Assembly (NCBI GenBank): GCA_031772625.1
Contig: CM062817.1
Coordinates: 948,784,327-948,848,326, forward strand
Direction: 5' to 3'
Origin: Pinus tabuliformis
Lineage: Eukaryota; Streptophyta; Pinopsida; Pinales; Pinaceae
Length of the DNA stretch: 64,000 nt
The notes under the pieces are model-generated. The model made no database searches, was not told where the DNA came from, and saw nothing but the letters and a program-made list of their open reading frames with translations. Positions 58,343 through 64,000 of the stretch are shown here, in pieces; the first letter of the stretch is position 1; every line of letters begins with the position of its first letter. A program made the position numbers and the translations under genes.

Positions 58343-58360
58343 TGGCGTCGTTTTTGGGGA
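58343..58360 (+). other. Element H primer-binding site (tRNA-Asp type)
   Basis: TGGCGTCGTTTTTGGGGA, four bases from TGGCGCCGTTGCCGGGGA, mostly C-to-T changes. It lies three bases after the LTR end. Confidence 0.75.
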
Positions 58361-58516
58361 GGCGCTCAGGGGATTGACCTTGGTGATTTTATGCATTTTT
58401 TTTTCCTTCACCTAGTTTCTCTTGCAATTTTATGTTCTTTGAATTTATTTCTTTCCTGCACTGTTGCTTTAAGGTTTCTCATTTTCTTTGCTGTTGTAAG
58501 AACTCCCCACCCCATA

Positions 58517-58517
<1 letters not shown>

Positions 58518-58560
<43 letters not shown>

Positions 58561-58570
58561 TATATATATA
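58518..58570. repeat. (AT)n microsatellite
   Basis: About 25 TA units, then TGTGTG. Frames crossing it are artefacts. Confidence 0.95.
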
Positions 58571-58645
58571 TCTGTGTGTGTGTGTACACCATTCATGTGC
58601 TAAAAAATGTACCAGTTGGCTTGTTAAAAACAGGAAAATGGTATT

Positions 58646-60157
58646 TTGAGGAATCATCTAATGAGGAATTTTTATGTTGCTACAGAGACATACAATTCAT
58701 CCAATGAAGAATTAACAATTGAAAATTTTAATATTTTGATTGAACATAAGAATGATATTATTAAATCTTTGATTTCAAAATTGGATGATTGGCAGGAAGA
58801 GCAGAAGAAGGATGACAAACCATTGCTTATATTTTGCGCCGATTACAAAAAGAGACACTTCCTTGGAAAGTGTCCACTCAGTAGCCTGAAAGTTTGTAAA
58901 ATTTGTGAAGAGGATCATCTAACGCAACATTGCCCAGCACTACTAGGATTACTAAAGGCACTCAGGAAATCAAGTAAGGAATCGAATCAACTACCAGGTA
59001 TAACCCAAGGCGCATCAGCATTTGATACTTGGAATAATGTTTATTATCCTGAGCAGGTTCCTAAACATGTTTATAGTCCTGCAATTTCATGGAAAACTTT
59101 TAATCCTCCTCCAATCGAATATCCTACTTCATGATCGCAGTGGCCCTCATCCTTGAGCCAGATACCACCATGGCCTCAAGAATCATTTGGATTGTTATCT
59201 CTAGGGCAATCTCCCATGCAAATTCAATCATATGAGCACGAACAAAAACCATAATTTCTTTCCAATGCACCATTAAGTTATCCTCCTCGATGGTCCCAAC
59301 CACATGTGCAACCTTAGCCTAGCCTTAATCCATACCCTACCCCTTATCCTAATCCTTACCCTACTCCTTATCCTTACCCATACCCTAGCTCTCATTCAAA
59401 CCCTAATCCATACCCTAGTCCTAGTCCATACCATAGACCTAACCCTAATCTGCACCGTAGAACTAACCCTAGCTCGAATTCAAAACCTAGACCTAACCCT
59501 AGCCCAAAGCCTAATCCCAATCCAAATTCAAACCTTACTCCAAGAATTTACCAAAACCCTAGCCCAAACCATATCATACACCCTAATCTAAACCATCAAG
59601 TTGCACAATAGTTTCAAACGCCTATTCTTCCCATTGAACAAAATTATACATCTCCCTTGTTTAGAAAGGGAATGAATTTGGAAACTTCCCACATTACTAT
59701 AGAGCATTCACCCTGGGAAGATATAATTCAAAGACCACCAGAGGAGCAATATTTCCTTGGAACTTTTTCTGGAAATGTTGTTGAAACTCGAAACCCTAGA
59801 ATCTCTGTCAACCATTCTTGTCAATCTGAAAATCAAATATTTGATCCTAAATTTGAGGGATTTATCTTTTGTCTTTCACCAGATTCTTTGTTCCTGTGGG
59901 AAAGGGACTATCAAACTGTGGAAGACTTGCATGAGTTGGAGAATCATAAATATGTGGATTCCATTGAATCTTGGTTTCAAGCAATCATCAAGCCATCTTA
60001 TTTCCTCGTCATTCAAAAACTCTTGGTACCATATCAATTGAAGCAACTCGTTTCTCATGCTTTGGTATGTCTTGAAGTCTATTCTTTAAAAGTAAGTGTG
60101 AGTATAATCAACATTTTGTTACGCACATGGCTTCATTGGAAGTATGCCTTCAATTAA
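58646..60157 (+). pseudogene. Element H gag-like protein with zinc knuckles and Pro-rich repeat
   Basis: One frame of about 500 codons with four stops (about 59132, 59252, 59320 and 59609) and no shift. It starts with a polar helical region. A decayed knuckle (CADYKKRHFLGKC, second Cys now Tyr) and a good one, CKICEEDHLTQHC (CX2CX3HX4C, about 58895), follow. A Gln/Pro linker leads to a (N/T)PYP-type Pro-rich repeat (59320-59480) and its Asn/Pro continuation to 59600. The C-terminal part (59657-60157) is unlike any protein I know. The knuckle spacing resembles that of element C gag. Confidence 0.65.
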
Positions 60158-61740
60158 AGGTGATATTTCTTTCTTTAAAAATAGGGTAGGATAATAGGAG
60201 GATAATGAATAAATATGCATAACAACACTCTTGAACTTCTGATTCCCTAAAAGCATAGCTTTTTGAAATTTCTATTATCATGCACTCTCATGATAAGACT
60301 TGTCAGAAGAAATTTACACTTAATACATCATATTTTAAAGTGACTTTGATTATGGATTAACATGTCAGTCAAGGGTATTGTTATAAGTTACATGTAATAC
60401 TTTTCTCCTATCCTTAGAAAATATTATTCAGAACATCTTTTTATGTCCTCTTCCAAGGGATCAATGAAAAACCTCCTATGATGGACCACACCTACAAAAC
60501 TATAATAAGCTTTCATAAAGAACCCTAGCATGATCAACTCAAGGAATATTTTTGGTCATTATCCGAGATGTTTTTTTAAATAAGTTCTTAGGGTAGCATG
60601 ACCAACCAGTAAAGAATAGTAATTAAAAACTTTTCACACCATCCTGCACTCTTAAAGATTAGATTTGCTTCCCCACCTATTAAGTAACCCATCTGAGGTT
60701 AATCATAAACAAAGTTTTTTTCTAAAAAAAACATAAATGAATTAATTGAGGGATAGGAGGTCTCATTGTGAGCTGACCTACTATGATCATGGGTCCTAAC
60801 GAGAATTACATTACTGCACTGGTCACCAAGCTAGGGTAATGACTTTCAATTGAAAAACTGGAAGATGATAGGTCTCATTGTGAGCCAGCTTGTTCATTCT
60901 TGTTAGTTCTCGTGAATGGCACTATCGATAGCTAGTTACCAAGCTAGGACAGCGGCCTTCAATTAACTTCTAAAAAGAGAAAAAGTAAAATGTTCTTAAA
61001 CGAATCTGAATCTATATCTAATAGGTGGGACAAAATCATTTCATAAGGTTAAAAGGTACCCCTGTCGAGGCTATGGATGCCTGCTGGCAGCAGGGCCATG
61101 CCTATGGTATTAAAGTTAATTTTACACTATGATTTACTTGGTTGTTTTTTCCTTTCCCTGAACTCACTATTAATCTCTTTGAGAATGGCTTTAACATCCT
61201 TCTGTTGTTATGCCTTGGATTTCTATCTTTTTGGAATGATTTTTATGGACATGGGACCCTTAGTGCAGGTATCTCATTATGCCCAGACAAGAGAGCTTTA
61301 CTTATACATGGATAATGGTAAGATAATCACTGTGGGAAGGTATTTCTATGTCCACTTTTAACACTATGGTTTAAAAAAAAAGATCAGGTCACTCATATTT
61401 ACAACGAGGATATTAAAAGTGAAACTTCTGATAAGGGATGCCTCCGAGATATTCTTTTGGAAATTTTAAAAGTTAGCTATTTTATTCAAGTAATAACACC
61501 ATCCGTGAAATTTAGTTTTATGGAAGCTTTCATTTTAGGTTTTCTTGAAATCAATTTAAGCAAATAAAGAGTCCAACAGACACTCTGTTTTAGAGCAAGC
61601 TTTATCTAGAGCAGGAAATGTGATCACGAAAAACTGCAAGAACATCATTTTGAACACCTACAAATGTTTCTAATTTTGTTTTTTTGCGAGGAAGAAACAA
61701 TACCAGATTTCCTTTCATGAGAACATGCAATATGGTCAGC
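60158..61740 (+). other. Element H interior after gag, non-coding
   Basis: No domain seen. The 94-codon frame at 61077 has no family resemblance and no homologue elsewhere in the window. Confidence 0.6.
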
Positions 61741-61749
61741 ATGGGGGGA
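61741..61749 (+). other. Element H polypurine tract
   Basis: ATGGGGGGA directly abutting the 3' LTR. Confidence 0.85.
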
Positions 61750-64000
61750 TGTTGGGGGTCTGTTTGTCTTATTTTTATTTATTTCTCTCATGTTGTTGAT
61801 TGGCTAAATGATTATTTTCAAAGAGTATTTGCTACTTCTTTGTTTTAACATGATTAAAATAGAATTAATGACAGTTTAATTAAGGTTTGTATGTTGCAGG
61901 AATAAAACCGGTTTGATTTGGGACGTGCCTGCACATTTGCATTTACGTGCCTGCACCATTTCATTTACATGCCTGCACCATTGCATTTACCTGCCTGCAC
62001 CATTTTATGGATTCCTGCACTATACTGAACTCAAACCTGGTCTTATTCTCTGCTCATGAAGGTAGTGGTATTTTTTTAGCAACATGTAAACTCTTACACT
62101 GATATCATTTCGGTTAAAGTTGTGCCTATACTCGAACCCTCCAGTTCATGGGGCTCGAATTATGGCCAATATTGCTGGGAAAGATACACAAACTGTGCAC
62201 TTTGGCAAGCCCTCAACACATGGAAGAGCACATTGTAGATGGCACGATAGGACATTCACTTGACATACTTGCTAGTTTGATTGTCTGGTTGTTGGGCCAG
62301 GACTTGGCAAGGATCCATTTCTTTTGGAGTGTGTGGCAGAAATTATACAACTTGCAAGGCAACGCAACATTCCAATTGTTATTGATGGGGATGGACTATT
62401 TCTTGTCATGAATGATCCTAAACTGGTGGTTGGTTATCCTCTAGCCATCCTCATGCCAAATGTAAATGAAAAAAAATAGATTAGAACGACGCTCCACGAT
62501 GATTACAAATTCTGGCTGGATGAATGGGAGGACTGACAATCTTGCAAAAGGGAAAAGTAGATCTTATCAGTAATGGAAATGCAGTCTATGGTGTAAGTAT
62601 GTTTGGATCTCCTCGTCGGTGCGGTGGTCAAGGTGACATCCTTTCAGGCAGTGTTGCAGTATTCTCTTCATGGGCTAGACAGGGAGCAACATCTAACAAA
62701 GATGATAAGTTGTCAAGGTTTTCATCAAATCCAGTAATTTTGGGAGCTATTGTTGGTTCTGTACTCATGAGAAAGGTAGCATCTTTAGCCTTTGAACAAC
62801 ACAAGCGCAGTATTGTTACAACAAATATCATAGAGGTGCTCGGAAATAGTATGGATTGAATCTTCGAGCACTATATCTGAAGGCCACGAGGGATGTAGCA
62901 GTGACTGGGCAAGTCATTATGCAGAATTGAAGGGCAGTTGAATCGCACCTTCTAGCAATAGATACTCCAGGAAAAGAGGGACGATTCACCAGAATCGTTC
63001 CCTCTTTCGACACTCAGTTTCAATTTAATTCTTATTTCAGAAAATTGTTAAAACTAATAATCTTCTAAATTTTCATTGGATGAATTAAAAGGCCCAGTAT
63101 GTAATTCGATATATATATAATAAATTGATTGGATCAAACATAAATTAGTCAATTGATTAGACAATTAGATAGTAAGGAAGGAAATCGATCGAGCCAGGGA
63201 CAGTGTGCACGAGAGGAAGGCGCAGAAGGGATGAGGAGTTGTCCCAATGTAGCCTCACGCAGCTCATAACTGGTGGACCTCTCCTCTTGTCTTGCTAGAG
63301 TTGAGCATTGTCTGCTTGATGTAAAGATTGTTTTCAGGAATTAATTGAAGAAATTTTCATCCATGCTTTGTCTATTCGTTTACTGCATCTAATTATTTTG
63401 ATTACTGTGTGAACCAGGTTAATCGAGGGTGTGAGGTGGCTGGGTTGGCCACCAGACCAGCTCGACACCGCTCTACAGTTCTTAAATTAATTAGAATTTA
63501 GATTATTATTTACTGTGTGATTTTATTTAAACACTTTCAGTCTCTTTTCCTTCTTCAAGTTAATGTCATTTAATTTGCTGCAGTATTTTATCTTCAATTT
63601 TAAAGTTAATTTAATTTGTTTCAAATTGTTTCTATTTCATTTGTTGCATCAAGGGTTGTTCTTGGAGATTTCTTCTTATCAAATTATTTCCAAATCGTCT
63701 TTGCCTTTATGAGCTCTAACGTTCAACTCGAATTGATACAGACCATTTAATTAATATTCCAGAACCTGAGATCGAGTTGAGTATTTATGGTTTTGAAAGC
63801 CGACATTTATAAAAGGGAAACTGCATTATGTTCAACACTGATAATGTTTAATTGCTATTGTAGTTTCCCCATAAAATTTTGGACAGTTCTACACGATTCA
63901 TTTTTAGGGATAAGGAAGAAGAGAGATTCATATAAATTTAATTTCTTTCATAACTTATTTACACAGTAGATTTACTTGCTGATGCTTTCAAATTAATTTC
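61750..64000 (+). repeat. Element H 3' LTR (partial)
   Basis: Matches 55682 to about 57960. It has an expanded run of a 24- to 25-bp unit (61926-62005: CCTGCACCATTGCATTTAC and variants, four copies against two in the 5' LTR). Confidence 0.9.
62276..62859 (+). pseudogene. Captured NAD(P)H-hydrate dehydratase fragment (3' LTR copy)
   Basis: The better preserved copy: FDCLVVGPGLGKDPFLLE, NIPIVIDGDGLFLV, GYPLAILMPNVNE, then a deletion of the segment around 56370-56420 of the other copy. SMFGSPRRCGGQGDILSGS, with the catalytic Asp, and LAFEQHKRSIVTTNIIEVLG follow. It agrees with the expected plant protein at sites where the 5' copy differs (for example Gly-Lys-Asp-Pro against Ser-Ser-Asp-Thr, and Gly-Asp-Gly against Arg-Asp-Gly). 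Non-functional. Confidence 0.85.

Larger units (their letters stand above)
55682..64000 (+). mobile_element. Element H: gag-only LTR element with a captured host gene in its LTRs (3' end outside window)
   Basis: The 5' LTR is 55682-58339; the 3' LTR starts at 61750 and runs off the window. A tRNA-Asp type PBS is at 58343-58360 and a polypurine tract ATGGGGGGA at 61741-61749. The LTR ends TGTTG...CAACA are inverse. The interior holds one gag-like frame and no polymerase. Both LTRs contain a fragment of a NAD(P)HX dehydratase gene. Confidence 0.88.

Noticed and set aside
58391-58707. Frames rich in Ile-Tyr over the (AT)n tract
   Set aside because: Microsatellite artefact on both strands.
59310-59600. 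Interstitial telomere repeat
   Set aside because: The units are irregular and are read through in frame as a Pro-rich part of the gag-like protein.

Overview
This is a window of a large, repeat-dominated plant nuclear genome. A gymnosperm (conifer-like) source is my best guess, from the long degenerate LTR elements, deep nesting and low density of host genes; no single feature proves it. I see no intact ordinary host gene, no tRNA or rRNA gene and no CRISPR array. Almost everything is LTR retrotransposon, and several insertions can be resolved to the base by terminal TG/CA, primer-binding sites (PBS) and 5-bp target duplications (TSD).

Left half, 1-35967: one very large Ty3/gypsy element of the Tat/Ogre type (element A, + strand) runs from beyond the left edge to 35967. 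It encodes gag, protease, an extra RNase H, reverse transcriptase, RNase H and integrase, all broken by stops and frameshifts. Three elements sit inside it. Element B (2640-8963, minus strand, TSD CTTCA) splits gag and encodes a coiled-coil, G-patch and zinc-knuckle protein. Element C (14999-23555, TSD GACAC) lies after the integrase and has only gag/protease. Element D (24561-30381, TSD CTAAG) is a coding-free relative of C. To the right, a degenerate coiled-coil ORF (31442-34305) precedes the terminal repeat of A.

Middle, 35968-42336: short tandem repeats, AT-rich sequence, and one open 334-codon frame of LINE ORF1 type (37639-38643, DUF4283-like plus a zinc knuckle) followed by a (CAT)n tract.

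Right half: element F (42337-54051) is a decayed Del/Tekay-type chromovirus whose 3' LTR holds a clean solo LTR G (50108-52213, TSD TAAGG). Element H (55682 to beyond 64000) has long LTRs that carry a fragment of a host NAD(P)HX dehydratase gene, with a gag-only interior.

The most unusual signal is in C and D. Their non-coding interiors are built from tandem 41-54-base units in which two inverted repeats are interleaved (stem1-5', stem2-5', stem1-3', stem2-3'), the layout of an H-type pseudoknot. Both stems change sequence from unit to unit while keeping complementarity. Matched units of C and D show compensatory substitutions, and the non-Watson-Crick pairs I found are G-T on the sense strand. 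This looks like a selected chain of RNA pseudoknots in the retrotransposon transcript, and I do not know of a description of it.
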